A stretch of DNA of 64,000 nt from positions 307,413 to 371,412 of the forward strand of contig CAXTJM010000002.1 of assembly GCA_964244585.1 (NCBI GenBank), given 5' to 3'. A program made the translations under genes and the position numbers. Position 1 is the stretch's first letter. The number at the start of each line of letters is the position of its first letter. This document shows, piece by piece, positions 14,559-22,843 of this stretch. Under the pieces are notes generated by a model, which ran no database searches, was not told where the DNA came from, and saw nothing but the letters and a program-made list of their open reading frames with translations. The stretch is from LMUY01 sp964244585. GTDB lineage: Bacteria > Pseudomonadota > Alphaproteobacteria > Acetobacterales > Acetobacteraceae.

Positions 14559-15931
14559 TGGCCCGGCTACCCGACCGGCTGGTGATCCTGCCGCCAATGG
14601 CAATCGCCCGCGTCGGCAGCGGCCTGGAGCCGCTGGAGGCTTTTTCCTGGGGCGAAAACGAGTTCGGACCGGATGGATCCGGCAAGACGAGCATCCGGCC
14701 GGAGCCAAGCCTGCGCTTCGGCGATGACCATGCCCTGTCGGCCTACCTGCCGTCGGCGATCCGTTTCAAGGACGAGGGCGGTTTTCGCCCGGTTTGCCCG
14801 TTCTTCGAGCTTCACGGTGTCTGGAGCGAGGGCGGGGCCGAGCACACTGCCCCCATCGATACCGCGATGGTGCCGCCGGGGCAGGTGACGTGGCAGGTGG
14901 ACGTAGCGAACCTGAAGGCGAGCAACCTCACCGGCGATGCCGGCTGCGCCATAAGCGCCAGCCTCGCCGTGCGCGCCGACGCGGCTGGCTGGCATGCGTT
15001 GGAGGGGCGCTGCCCGCAGGGTGTTCCGACGCCGCTGCTGCCGCCTGGCCGGGCGATCCCGTTGGGCCGGATCCGCATCCCGCTGCCGGGTGACGCCTTC
15101 CCGGAGTTCCGGCTGCGCTTCTACCCGGCCGCCGGGGTGCTATACGGCCCGGTAGGGCTCGGCGCGCGGTGGGATGCCGGGATACCGGAGGCGCGCCTGA
15201 TCCTGGACCCGGCGTCGAGCTGGTGCCGTTGGGAAGAGGACGCGGACGATCTGCACGCGACGCCCCAGGGCCAGTATGCTGCCGACGCACGAGGGCGCAG
15301 CTTCGGCGTGTTGGACGACGTGTGCGACGGCTTCGTCAGCTGCAGCGTGGCCGGCATGACCGCCCGCGCCCGCATCATCGTGGCACCGCCGGATTTCGCC
15401 CCCGACCGGCGCCCGCTTACGTCGATCGCAGACGGGCTGAAGGACCGGGAGGACCGCGCGGACGTGCGCGATCCCGCGTTCTTGCAGGATGCCGCGCAAT
15501 GCGAACGCGAGGCGATCGACATGCTTGAACGTGCGTTCGAGACGGTCGGGCTGATGAACATGGACGTCATCGCCGACCATTTCGCCTTGCTGAACGGCAA
15601 CATCGCCCAGGCGCGGGATATCGACTACGACCCGCAGGTGTTCTTTGCCGGGGCAGGCGGCGGCGACGCGTCGCTCCCGCTGTCAGCCCGGGCGCGCCGG
15701 TTCCACCGCCGCCTGGCCGTGCCCGAGATCCTGCGCGACCTGCTCCGCCGCAATGCGGAGTTCGTGCAGCACGGGATCCGCAATCCGGCATCCCGCAACA
15801 CCTTCTACTCGCGCGAGATGCCGGCCCTGATGCGCGGCGCGGATGGCGGGCCGCTGCACCTCACCCAGCGCCAATACGAATTGCTGCGACACTATGCGGC
15901 AGGGTTGGCCGGTCCGGAGACGACGACATGA
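14558..15931 (+). CDS. N-terminal half of a LodA/GoxA-like quinoprotein oxidase, as a separate protein
   Basis: A 457-residue protein from ATG 14558. It follows LodA (lysine epsilon-oxidase) from its very first residues: ILPPMAIARVGS (10-21), then IRFKDEGG (68-75), TWQVDVANLKAS, and APPDFAPDRRPL in the middle. Near its end, NTFYSREMPALM and LTQRQYELLRHYAAGLA parallel the LodA segment just before the cofactor-bearing domain, after which the protein stops. The missing remainder is encoded two genes downstream (17190-19085). No signal peptide. It presumably forms one oxidase-like body with that partner. Homology was judged from memory of LodA and not computed. Stop and next start overlap as ATGA. 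Confidence 0.7.
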   Translation: MARLPDRLVILPPMAIARVGSGLEPLEAFSWGENEFGPDGSGKTSIRPEPSLRFGDDHALSAYLPSAIRFKDEGGFRPVCPFFELHGVWSEGGAEHTAPIDTAMVPPGQVTWQVDVANLKASNLTGDAGCAISASLAVRADAAGWHALEGRCPQGVPTPLLPPGRAIPLGRIRIPLPGDAFPEFRLRFYPAAGVLYGPVGLGARWDAGIPEARLILDPASSWCRWEEDADDLHATPQGQYAADARGRSFGVLDDVCDGFVSCSVAGMTARARIIVAPPDFAPDRRPLTSIADGLKDREDRADVRDPAFLQDAAQCEREAIDMLERAFETVGLMNMDVIADHFALLNGNIAQARDIDYDPQVFFAGAGGGDASLPLSARARRFHRRLAVPEILRDLLRRNAEFVQHGIRNPASRNTFYSREMPALMRGADGGPLHLTQRQYELLRHYAAGLAGPETTT

Positions 15932-17193
15932 GCGTGGCCGACAGCGACAGCCACGTGTTCGCCTCCACGTTGGGCCGCCACGTCTTCCTGACGGAACGCA
16001 GCCAGATCTTCGATGTCGGGGAGGGAGCGCTGTATCCGGTTGCCGGGCGGGGGGCACCCGCGCGCCTGCCGCTGCATTGGCCGGAGCTGCGTCCGGCGCG
16101 CGCCGTTTCGCTGAACCTGGCGCAGGCGTGCAACCTGTCCTGCGGCTATTGCTATGCCGCGGGTGGGACCTTCGGCGGCGCGTCCCGCCTGATGACGCTG
16201 GAGGTGGCGACCGCGACGATCGACCGTCTGCTGGCGGACGCCGATCCGGGTGCGCCGTTGCTCGTCGGCTTCATGGGCGGCGAGCCGTTGCTCAACCGGC
16301 CCGTGCTGCACGAGGCGGTTCGCTACGCCGCCGCCGCCGCGGCGCGCACGGGTCACGCGGTTCGGTTCTCGCTGACCACCAATGCCACCCTGCTATCCGA
16401 TGCCGACGCCGCCCTGTTCTGCGCGCATCCTTTCGCGGTGCAGGTCAGCCTCGATGGCGATCGGGCGACGCATGACCGGCAGCGGCCCGCACGGCGCGGC
16501 GGCGGCAGCTACGACGCGGCAGTCGCCGGGGTGGGGCGGTTGCTGCGACACGGCCGGCCCACGGCGCTGTCCGGTCGGATGACCGTAACCCCGGGTCGGC
16601 ACGACGACATGCTGGCGCGGGTGGCCCATTTGCTGGGGCTGGGGTTCGACGATGTCGGACTGGCGCCGGTCCTGGTGTCCCCCGACCCGGCGCAGCAATT
16701 CGGCCCCGACGATTTCGCACCGTTGCTGGACGCAGTCATCGCATGCGGCCGAAAAGCCATGGCGGAGGCCTTGGCCGGTCGCCGCTGGGCCTTCACCAAT
16801 TTCGAGACCGCGATGGCGGAGCTTCATCGCGGCAGCCATCGGCCGCTGCCCTGCGGCGCCGCCGCCGGCTACATGAGCGCCAGTGCGGAGGGCACGCTGT
16901 TCGCCTGCCACCGTCTCGTCGACGAGCCCTCCGCCCGGCTCGGCGACGTGCGCGGCGGCGTGGATGCGGCGGCACGGGCGGCGTTCCTGACGCGCGGCCA
17001 TGTCGACGCCATTCCCGGCTGCTCGTCGTGCTGGGCACGCTATCTTTGCGGCGGCGGTTGCCACCACGAGGTGGCGCGGCGCGGGCGGACCGGCTGCGAC
17101 TTCATCAGGGGCTGGCTGGATTTCTGCCTGTCCGCCTATGTCGAGTTGAGCGAGCGCGCGCCGTGGTATTTCTCCGGGCCGCATGCCGCATGA
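15928..17193 (+). CDS. Radical SAM/SPASM peptide maturase
   Basis: A 421-residue enzyme. The [4Fe-4S]/SAM motif is C68-xxx-C72-xx-C75 (QACNLSCGYCYA), followed by GGEPLLN. The C-terminal SPASM region begins at C309 (PCGAAAGYMSASAEGTLFAC) and continues through PGCSSCWARYLCGGGCHHE and a final CDF...FC, enough cysteines for two auxiliary clusters. This is the plan of RiPP maturases such as those making sactionine, thioether or C-C links and of QhpD of the quinohemoprotein amine dehydrogenase. It sits between the two halves of the split LodA-like oxidase, so its substrate may be either a precursor peptide or an oxidase half. Both ends overlap neighbours by four bases. Confidence 0.85.
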   Translation: MSVADSDSHVFASTLGRHVFLTERSQIFDVGEGALYPVAGRGAPARLPLHWPELRPARAVSLNLAQACNLSCGYCYAAGGTFGGASRLMTLEVATATIDRLLADADPGAPLLVGFMGGEPLLNRPVLHEAVRYAAAAAARTGHAVRFSLTTNATLLSDADAALFCAHPFAVQVSLDGDRATHDRQRPARRGGGSYDAAVAGVGRLLRHGRPTALSGRMTVTPGRHDDMLARVAHLLGLGFDDVGLAPVLVSPDPAQQFGPDDFAPLLDAVIACGRKAMAEALAGRRWAFTNFETAMAELHRGSHRPLPCGAAAGYMSASAEGTLFACHRLVDEPSARLGDVRGGVDAAARAAFLTRGHVDAIPGCSSCWARYLCGGGCHHEVARRGRTGCDFIRGWLDFCLSAYVELSERAPWYFSGPHAA

Positions 17194-19085
17194 CGGGCGC
17201 GCCGGACGACCCGCCCGCGGCCAAGTTCTTTCCGCGAAACCTGACTGCCCATGCCGATTCGCGCGTGCTCGGCAACCCGGCCAGCAGCCGCCCCGAGAGC
17301 GGCGTCGACAACGCCTACCCCGGCCTGGAATACGATACGCGCAATCTGGAGCGGATTTTCTTTCCCGGCTTGCAGTTCACCTTCCATCGCAGCGACGGTG
17401 CACGGCTGGTCGATGCCGATCCGGCGCTGGCGGCCGCCTGCGGCCTGGGCGTCCTGGCCGGCCCCGCGGGGATCTATCTGTGGGCGGTGCTGCAGCCCGG
17501 GCCGGCCGGCGTCGTCACCACGGATTGCGACGGGTTCAACGGCATGCGCGTCTGGCAGGTCGCCCGCGCGCTGGATCGTGGGCCAGTCGCCTTGATGCTC
17601 GGCGCCGGTCCGCGCCGCGGCGCGGACCGGGCCTTGGCCGAGCCGGTCGCCGCACGGCTGTTTGCCGGGCCGTCGCCGGGCGGGCCGCCGCAGGGCCAGT
17701 TGGTCGAGGGAGAGGGTCACGCAGGCTTCGTCGTGTTGGCCGGCCTGCGCAGCCCGTACCTGGACGGGTCCGGGGTGGTCGATCCGGACCGGCTGCCAGC
17801 CGGCGAGCTGACTCAAACGATGTGCGCGCCGTGGATGTACGATTTCCGCGACTGCTTCTGCTTCTATTGGGCGAGCAACAAGCCCGACATGGTGGATGCC
17901 GCGGCCGGCAACCCGATACCGGTCAACTTTCTTCGCCGCAACCGTGCCGCAAGCCCGGACGTGGCGCGCTGGGAGGGGCGGGAGGATACTGCCATGACCT
18001 ATGCCGACATGGCGGCCGGGATGTGGCAGAGCCTTCCGGTCGTCCTCTCCGATCGCGAGAGCGACACGGCAGTGGCCCGTGTCCGCACCGGCGATCCGCG
18101 CGACTTCACCCGGGCCAGCCTGGCGGAGACGCTGGCCCGGCTGGCCGGCGTGGAGCATGCGCTGGTGGTGGAATACCTGTTCGCGCGCAGCACGCTCGGT
18201 TGTCCGCCGGATGCCGAGCCGGCGCTGCTCGCCGCCGTCGAACTCGCGCGACGCGAGATCTTCGAGATCGCCAAGGACGAGATGCGGCATTTTCTCTGGG
18301 TCAACCGCATGCTGCAGGTCATGGGCGCGCGCCCTGCCACCGCGCGTGCGCGTTTCCTCGAGGAATCGCCAGGCCAGGGACCCGAGCCGCACGCCTCGCT
18401 GGTGCGGCCGTTCGCGCTACGCCCGCTGGACCGCCCGACCTTGCAGGAGTTCATCGACCTGGAGCGGCCCAGCCGGCAGATCGGCAAGGGGCTGGACGGG
18501 ATGTATGTCCATATCCTCGACTGGCTCGAGCACCGTGCGGCCGGCATCCTGCCTGAACGCGACGAGGTGGTGCCGATCGTCAAGTTGATCGTCGACGAGG
18601 GCGAGGGACATTGGCAGCGGCTGCTCGCCATCCAGGCGGCATTGGCCCCCTTTGCCGAGGCTGGGTATCTGGTGCCGCTTGGTGCGCCCAAGACCGAGGA
18701 TGACAGGCATTACGCCGCCCTCGCCGACCTCTACTACAATGCCGTGCTGGATGCCTTGGACGCGAGCTTCACGGTGTCGGGCATCACGCGTACCGATCTC
18801 ATGGCCGGTTCCGTCCGCTCGATGCAAAACCTTGACGAGGTGATGTCGGTGCTGCAGGCACGCGGCGTGGCGCTGCGTTTTGCCATCGAGCCAAACGGCA
18901 CGGCGACCCCGACCCGTGCCGCCGCGGCAGCGAAGGCCGACCGCCGGGCCCAACAGGTTGCGTCCCGGCTGGGCTCCATCTCGGGCATCGGACCACACCA
19001 TGTCGACCTGGCGGGTCAGGCAGCCCGTGACCGCGCCCGGCATCTGCATATCAGCGGACTACTGGCCGATACGGGGCAGGGGTGA
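17190..19085 (+). CDS. LodA/GoxA C-terminal-like domain fused to a VioB-like ferritin domain
   Basis: A 631-residue protein from ATG 17190 (ATGA overlap). Residues 1-290 resemble the C-terminal half of LodA: NAYPGLEYDTRN (41-52) parallels the PGIE segment, and GELTQTMCAPWMYDFRDC (205-222) with FYWASNKPDMV parallels the LodA block with the quinone-forming Trp (here W215). There is no Cys in the first 83 residues, where LodA has the Cys of its cysteine tryptophylquinone; Ser37 is at the expected spot. Residues about 310-490 are a ferritin-like four-helix unit as in VioB: E322 in VEHALVVEYLFA, E364/H367 in EIAKDEMRHFLWVN, and VDEGEGHW (468-475), a possible di-iron site. Partner of 14558-15931 by inference. 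Confidence 0.7.
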   Translation: MTGAPDDPPAAKFFPRNLTAHADSRVLGNPASSRPESGVDNAYPGLEYDTRNLERIFFPGLQFTFHRSDGARLVDADPALAAACGLGVLAGPAGIYLWAVLQPGPAGVVTTDCDGFNGMRVWQVARALDRGPVALMLGAGPRRGADRALAEPVAARLFAGPSPGGPPQGQLVEGEGHAGFVVLAGLRSPYLDGSGVVDPDRLPAGELTQTMCAPWMYDFRDCFCFYWASNKPDMVDAAAGNPIPVNFLRRNRAASPDVARWEGREDTAMTYADMAAGMWQSLPVVLSDRESDTAVARVRTGDPRDFTRASLAETLARLAGVEHALVVEYLFARSTLGCPPDAEPALLAAVELARREIFEIAKDEMRHFLWVNRMLQVMGARPATARARFLEESPGQGPEPHASLVRPFALRPLDRPTLQEFIDLERPSRQIGKGLDGMYVHILDWLEHRAAGILPERDEVVPIVKLIVDEGEGHWQRLLAIQAALAPFAEAGYLVPLGAPKTEDDRHYAALADLYYNAVLDALDASFTVSGITRTDLMAGSVRSMQNLDEVMSVLQARGVALRFAIEPNGTATPTRAAAAAKADRRAQQVASRLGSISGIGPHHVDLAGQAARDRARHLHISGLLADTGQG

Positions 19086-20074
19086 GCGCCTGCGTCGTCG
19101 GGCAGGGTCTATCGTCGGAAGTGGGCCGGCTCATCCTCGCCCGGCTTGGCTGGACTGTGGAGCGGCAGAAGGCGGTCGGGCCCGCTGGCCTGGCCGCCAT
19201 CGAGGTGTCGCCCCATTGCCTCGCAGTGTTGCGGGAGCTTCTGATGGACGATCTGCTTGCCAGCATCAGAATGCGGCCGATTGGCTGCGGCCTGGTGCGC
19301 TGGGGACCGGGCGGCTGGGCCAGGCGGGAGAAGCGGAGCATCGTACTGAGCACGGCATCCCTGGAGCGAGCCTTCGCCACTTGCGCGCCCTCCGGGCTGG
19401 AACGGAGGCGGGGTGCCGGGCCGGTATTGTGCGCCGTGCCGCCAGTCGAGGGGCCGGAGCATGGTGACGACATGGTGGTGGCCCGGCTGCATCAGGCGAA
19501 GGACGCGCTGGACGGCACGATCATGGAGGCTGGCCAGTCAGGATGGACCTATGTCATGCCCGCTTTCGACGGCCTCGCCATGGTCACGACGGCAGTGCCT
19601 TGGACGCGAGAACCGCATGCCGCCATGGACGATCAGCTCGCACGCAGCACGGTGGCGCGGACTTGCGTCGGTGACGCGGTGGGCGATGTCACGCTGGCAG
19701 CGGCGATGCCCGCGATGGGGCGGCTCCAGGACAGGAACGGTGCTTTCCACGTTGGTCCCGCGGTGATCCGGCTCAACCCGCTCTGCGCTGGTGGCGCGGA
19801 TGCCCGGATCAAGAGCACGATACTGGTTGCCGTGGCGGCATCCCAAGCCGCCTTGACCGGTGAGGCGACGGCCCTGGCCGGCCACGTGGAATGGCGTCAC
19901 CTCGTGTTCCTCGACGGACATCTCGCGAAGCTTTGCACCCTTTACGAGGATGCCGGTTTCGCGACGGATGCAATTCGTAGGTCGCAATGTGCGGTCAGGA
20001 CCCGGATGGCCGGGCTCACGGGCATCGAGCCGATGTCGCTGCACGGCCTGGACTTGCGACAGGCAAGTGGCTAG
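19082..20074 (+). CDS. Degenerate LodB-like flavoprotein
   Basis: A 330-residue protein from GTG 19082, overlapping the previous stop as GTGA. Its outline matches FAD monooxygenases of the halogenase/LodB class: an initial strand ACVVGQGLSSEVGRLILARLG, GWTYVMPAFDGLAMVTT in the middle, and HVGPAVIRLNPLCAGGADARI near the end. The FAD motifs are damaged: GxGxxG reads GQGLSS, and the GD of the second FAD motif reads GP. LodB is the flavoprotein needed to mature LodA, so its place after the split LodA-like gene is meaningful. It may be a chaperone rather than a working oxidase. Its stop overlaps the convergent glycosyltransferase by a few bases. Confidence 0.55.
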   Translation: MSACVVGQGLSSEVGRLILARLGWTVERQKAVGPAGLAAIEVSPHCLAVLRELLMDDLLASIRMRPIGCGLVRWGPGGWARREKRSIVLSTASLERAFATCAPSGLERRRGAGPVLCAVPPVEGPEHGDDMVVARLHQAKDALDGTIMEAGQSGWTYVMPAFDGLAMVTTAVPWTREPHAAMDDQLARSTVARTCVGDAVGDVTLAAAMPAMGRLQDRNGAFHVGPAVIRLNPLCAGGADARIKSTILVAVAASQAALTGEATALAGHVEWRHLVFLDGHLAKLCTLYEDAGFATDAIRRSQCAVRTRMAGLTGIEPMSLHGLDLRQASG

Positions 20075-20847
20075 CGCACATCCTCGTATCGTTGGGCAGG
20101 CCCCCGGCGCAAGCCGATCGCCCAGCTGATCCCGATCCGGAGGAAGATCCAGTTCGCCCGCAGCGCGCCCCATTGGGCGATCCGGCGATCCGACGTGGTG
20201 ACGGTCCGAGGAAGCAGCCGAACGCGTCCCAACCGTGACAGCCGGATGCAAAGCTCGGCATCCTCCATCACCAGCATGGTCTCGTCGCAGCCGCCGACGC
20301 GGAGGAAGTCGGCCCTGCGAAAGAACATGGCATGGTCGCCGAACAGCAAGCGGAGCCCGCGGTAGAACAGCCTCGGTCGGAACAGGAGCGGGGCGTACCA
20401 GGTCTTGATCCAATTGTGGAAGCTGGTTAGCCGCTGCACGCCACCCGGTCCGCACAGTACGGCCGTGAAGCCGGCCAACGCGACCGACGATTCCGCCAGC
20501 GTGGACCTGATGACGGCAACCGCGTCCGTGGGCAGCAGCGTGTCGACATGCAGGACACAGACGAGCGGCGCCGACACCTGTGCCACCCCGGCGTTGATTC
20601 CAGCCGCCCGGCCGCGCAACGGGCATCGGACAACGTGCAGCCCTGCCGTCGCGGCGATGGCAACGCTGCGGTCGGTGCTGCCGCCGTCGATCACGACGAC
20701 CTGGTCGGGCGGTGGGTCGAGCGCGGCCAGGCAGCGTGACAGGGACGGCAGGTTCGTTGCCTCGTTGCGCATCAGCACGACGATCGCGACCGCCGGCCCG
20801 GACGTCGGCCAGGTGGCGATCGTGGACGGCGGACTTGCCCTCACCAT
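20071..20847 (-). CDS. Family 2 glycosyltransferase
   Basis: A 258-residue cytoplasmic or membrane-associated GT-A enzyme. VAIVVLMRNEATNLPSL is the nucleotide-binding start, VVVIDGGSTDRS the first aspartate motif, LHVDTLLP the DxD-like metal site, and GCDETMLVMEDAELCIRL the acceptor/base region. It has the short form typical of glycosyltransferases adjoining lipid or carotenoid-type pathways. Its ATG lies within a small upstream frame that links it to the reductase gene, suggesting one transcript with 20933-22743. Confidence 0.85.
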   Translation of the reverse strand: MVRASPPSTIATWPTSGPAVAIVVLMRNEATNLPSLSRCLAALDPPPDQVVVIDGGSTDRSVAIAATAGLHVVRCPLRGRAAGINAGVAQVSAPLVCVLHVDTLLPTDAVAVIRSTLAESSVALAGFTAVLCGPGGVQRLTSFHNWIKTWYAPLLFRPRLFYRGLRLLFGDHAMFFRRADFLRVGGCDETMLVMEDAELCIRLSRLGRVRLLPRTVTTSDRRIAQWGALRANWIFLRIGISWAIGLRRGPAQRYEDVR

Positions 20848-20936
20848 AGGCTATCCCAGAAATGGCCGAAATCCGCCGGCTTTGCGACCCCCAGGCGGCG
20901 GTGCAGCGCCAGTCCGATCGGGCGTGCCGCGGTCAT
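20841..20936 (-). CDS. 31-residue overlapping small frame
   Basis: ATG 20936 overlaps the stop of the SDR gene (ATGA) and its TGA at 20841-20843 lies just inside the next gene, whose ATG is at 20847. The product starts MTAARPIGLALHRRLG and ends FWDSLW. The double overlap suits a translational coupler, but a chance frame is quite possible. Confidence 0.35.
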   Translation of the reverse strand: MTAARPIGLALHRRLGVAKPADFGHFWDSLW

Positions 20937-22042
20937 GCGTGGGCGTCCACGCCCAGCGGCCGGGCGCGCTGCACCAGATAGCACCGCACGAAGGCACGAA
21001 GCTGCTCGACTCCGATCCGGTAAGGTGCCGAGCCGAGCGCTGCCTGGGTGCCGCCGCGATCGAAGCGCCGGGCGAAAGCGAAGTAGGGCATGTAGTAGCG
21101 CAGCCGGTTCATCACCAGCTTCGCGACCGGGGATAGCGGCGTGTCCGGACCGTTCACCTCGATGGACACGCCGCTCATCGGCGTCAGCTCCCGCAGCACG
21201 TCCGCAAGGCGGAGGGGATCGGCCGCGACGACGTGGAACGTCTGGCCTACGGTTGCGCCGCCGGCGGCGATCAGCGCCATGACTTCCTCCACCACCACGT
21301 CGACGGGGATCAGGTCCAGGGTCGTCCCCGTGGTGACCGGCAACAGGATCGGCCCGCTTTTCGCCATCCGAGGCTGCCGGCCGAGTTGCAGCAAGGTGTC
21401 CATGACCTGGTAGAAGCCGGATTGCGACGACATCCGGTAGGTCTTCGAGTGGCCGATGACGATGCTCGGCCGCATGATGCGCCAGGCTACGCCGGATGCG
21501 ACGCACAGGTCTCGCACCAACCCTTCCGCCGCCCACTTGCTATCCTCGTACGGGTTGTTGAAGGTCCTTGGCCGGGCACGCTCGCCTTCCAGGATCTCGC
21601 CCTGCCGGTCGCCGGCCACGTATGCCGTGCTGATGTAGTTGAACGCGGCGACGCCCGGCAGCCGCGGGAGCGCTGCCAACACGGCAGCAGTTCCTTCCAC
21701 ATTGCTCCGCCACACGGCCGAGCGGTCGGCCTCGCGGAAGGACAGGTTGGCGGCGCAGTGGATCAATTCCGTCGGTGCCCGCATCCAGCCCTCCGCCCGG
21801 TCGATCCAGGCCGGATCGTCCAGGTCCCCCGGCAGGGCGTCGATGCGGACCAGGAGGTCCTCCACGGCCGTACCCTCGTCTGCCGCAGCCTGGGACAAGG
21901 CGGCGCGCAGGCGAGTCAGCCCCGCCTCGGGATCCGCCGCCCGGACGAGGCAGCCGACCCGGGCAGCAGCGTCGTGGCGCAGCCATCGGAGTGCGAGGTG
22001 CGAGCCAACAAAGCCGGTGGCGCCGGTAATGAGGAGGTCCAT
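20933..22042 (-). CDS. Extended SDR, thioester-reductase/acyl-CoA reductase-like
   Basis: About 369 residues from ATG 22042, preceded by a short purine stretch. MDLLITGATGFVGSHLALRW is the NAD(P) fold with TGATGFVG (6-13); VRAADPEAGLTRL and the YISTAYVAGDR segment are typical of thioester reductase and fatty acyl-CoA reductase domains, and NPYEDSKWAAE holds the catalytic Tyr-xxx-Lys. A stand-alone protein, not a carrier-linked domain. With the adjoining glycosyltransferase it could make a glycosylated lipid or aldehyde-derived product. The same frame is open upstream to 22708 through the hemolysin-III gene, but that part is a shadow. Confidence 0.85.
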   Translation of the reverse strand: MDLLITGATGFVGSHLALRWLRHDAAARVGCLVRAADPEAGLTRLRAALSQAAADEGTAVEDLLVRIDALPGDLDDPAWIDRAEGWMRAPTELIHCAANLSFREADRSAVWRSNVEGTAAVLAALPRLPGVAAFNYISTAYVAGDRQGEILEGERARPRTFNNPYEDSKWAAEGLVRDLCVASGVAWRIMRPSIVIGHSKTYRMSSQSGFYQVMDTLLQLGRQPRMAKSGPILLPVTTGTTLDLIPVDVVVEEVMALIAAGGATVGQTFHVVAADPLRLADVLRELTPMSGVSIEVNGPDTPLSPVAKLVMNRLRYYMPYFAFARRFDRGGTQAALGSAPYRIGVEQLRAFVRCYLVQRARPLGVDAHA

Positions 22043-22059
22043 CCGGATATCCGATCGCT

Positions 22060-22743
22060 TCAGGGGGTAGGCGGGAGCAGCATGACGATGGCGGTAAAGT
22101 GCAGGCCGGCGGCGACGGCGACCATCGCGTGCCAGACCGCATTGTGGAACAGCAGGCGGCCATGGGTATGCAGGGCGGTGCCGATCGAATAGAGGATGCC
22201 GCCGGCAACCAGCAGCATGAACGGCACGATCCCAGCCGCCGCCAACAAGGCCGGCAGGACGCCGACCACCAGCCAGCCCATGCCGAGGTAAAGTGGCAGC
22301 GACACCAGCCGCGCCATGCGGGGCGCCGCATATTCGAGCACGATCCCGAAGCCGGCGAGGCTCCAGACGGCGATGCAAAGCGGCACGCCGACACGGGGCG
22401 GAATGGTGCCCAGCACGAACGGCGTATACGTCCCGGCAATCATCACGAAGATCATGCATCGGTCGATCCGCCGTAGCATCGCCTTCAGTTCCGACGGCGG
22501 TGCCAGGTTGTAGGCTGCCGACGCCGATAGCATGCCCAGCAACCCGACTGCGTAGACGCACGTGGCGATCACCCGGACGGTGCCTGCATCGCCCGACAGG
22601 CGGTCCAGCAGCCAGATGCTGGCGGCAGCAGCGACGGCCAGCCCTAGGACATGGACGATACGGTCCGCCGCGAACTCGGCCGGCGTGTAGATTGGGAAGG
22701 CTTCCCAATCCTGTGACCCGGCGCTACGACCCACCCGGCTCAC
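22060..22743 (-). CDS. Hemolysin-III / PAQR-family membrane protein
   Basis: A 227-residue protein with seven predicted membrane helices. Conserved features are PIYTPAEFAADRIVH near the start, YNLAPPSELKAMLRRIDRCM with the Ser-x3-Arg-x-Asp pattern in the middle, and LFHNAVWHAMVAVAAGLHF near the end, giving the zinc-binding His set of the family. Bacterial members are annotated YqfA/HlyIII; cytolysis is doubtful and a hydrolase role is suspected. It is 17 bases from the SDR gene. Confidence 0.88.
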   Translation of the reverse strand: MSRVGRSAGSQDWEAFPIYTPAEFAADRIVHVLGLAVAAAASIWLLDRLSGDAGTVRVIATCVYAVGLLGMLSASAAYNLAPPSELKAMLRRIDRCMIFVMIAGTYTPFVLGTIPPRVGVPLCIAVWSLAGFGIVLEYAAPRMARLVSLPLYLGMGWLVVGVLPALLAAAGIVPFMLLVAGGILYSIGTALHTHGRLLFHNAVWHAMVAVAAGLHFTAIVMLLPPTP

Positions 22744-22843
22744 CAGCCAATCTCAGTGCGGCGATGCGCGCGGCCAGCGGCGCGACCAGCCAGCCGATAC
22801 GCTGCGGGCGTCGTGATACGCGCCGTCGTGCCGTGCCGCGCAT
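22724..22843 (-). CDS. 39-residue Arg-rich small protein
   Basis: ATG 22843 has a strong ribosome site (GGAGAA, five bases upstream). The product MRGTARRRVSRRPQRIGWLV continues with an alanine-rich helix and ends GEPGGS. It overlaps the start of the hemolysin-III gene by 20 bases in another frame, which suggests translational coupling. No known family. Confidence 0.4.
   Translation of the reverse strand: MRGTARRRVSRRPQRIGWLVAPLAARIAALRLAGEPGGS

Noticed and set aside
20933..22708. Treating the SDR as a 591-residue protein
   Set aside because: The extra N-terminal part overlaps the hemolysin-III gene in another frame and has no SDR features; MDLLITGATG is the natural start.
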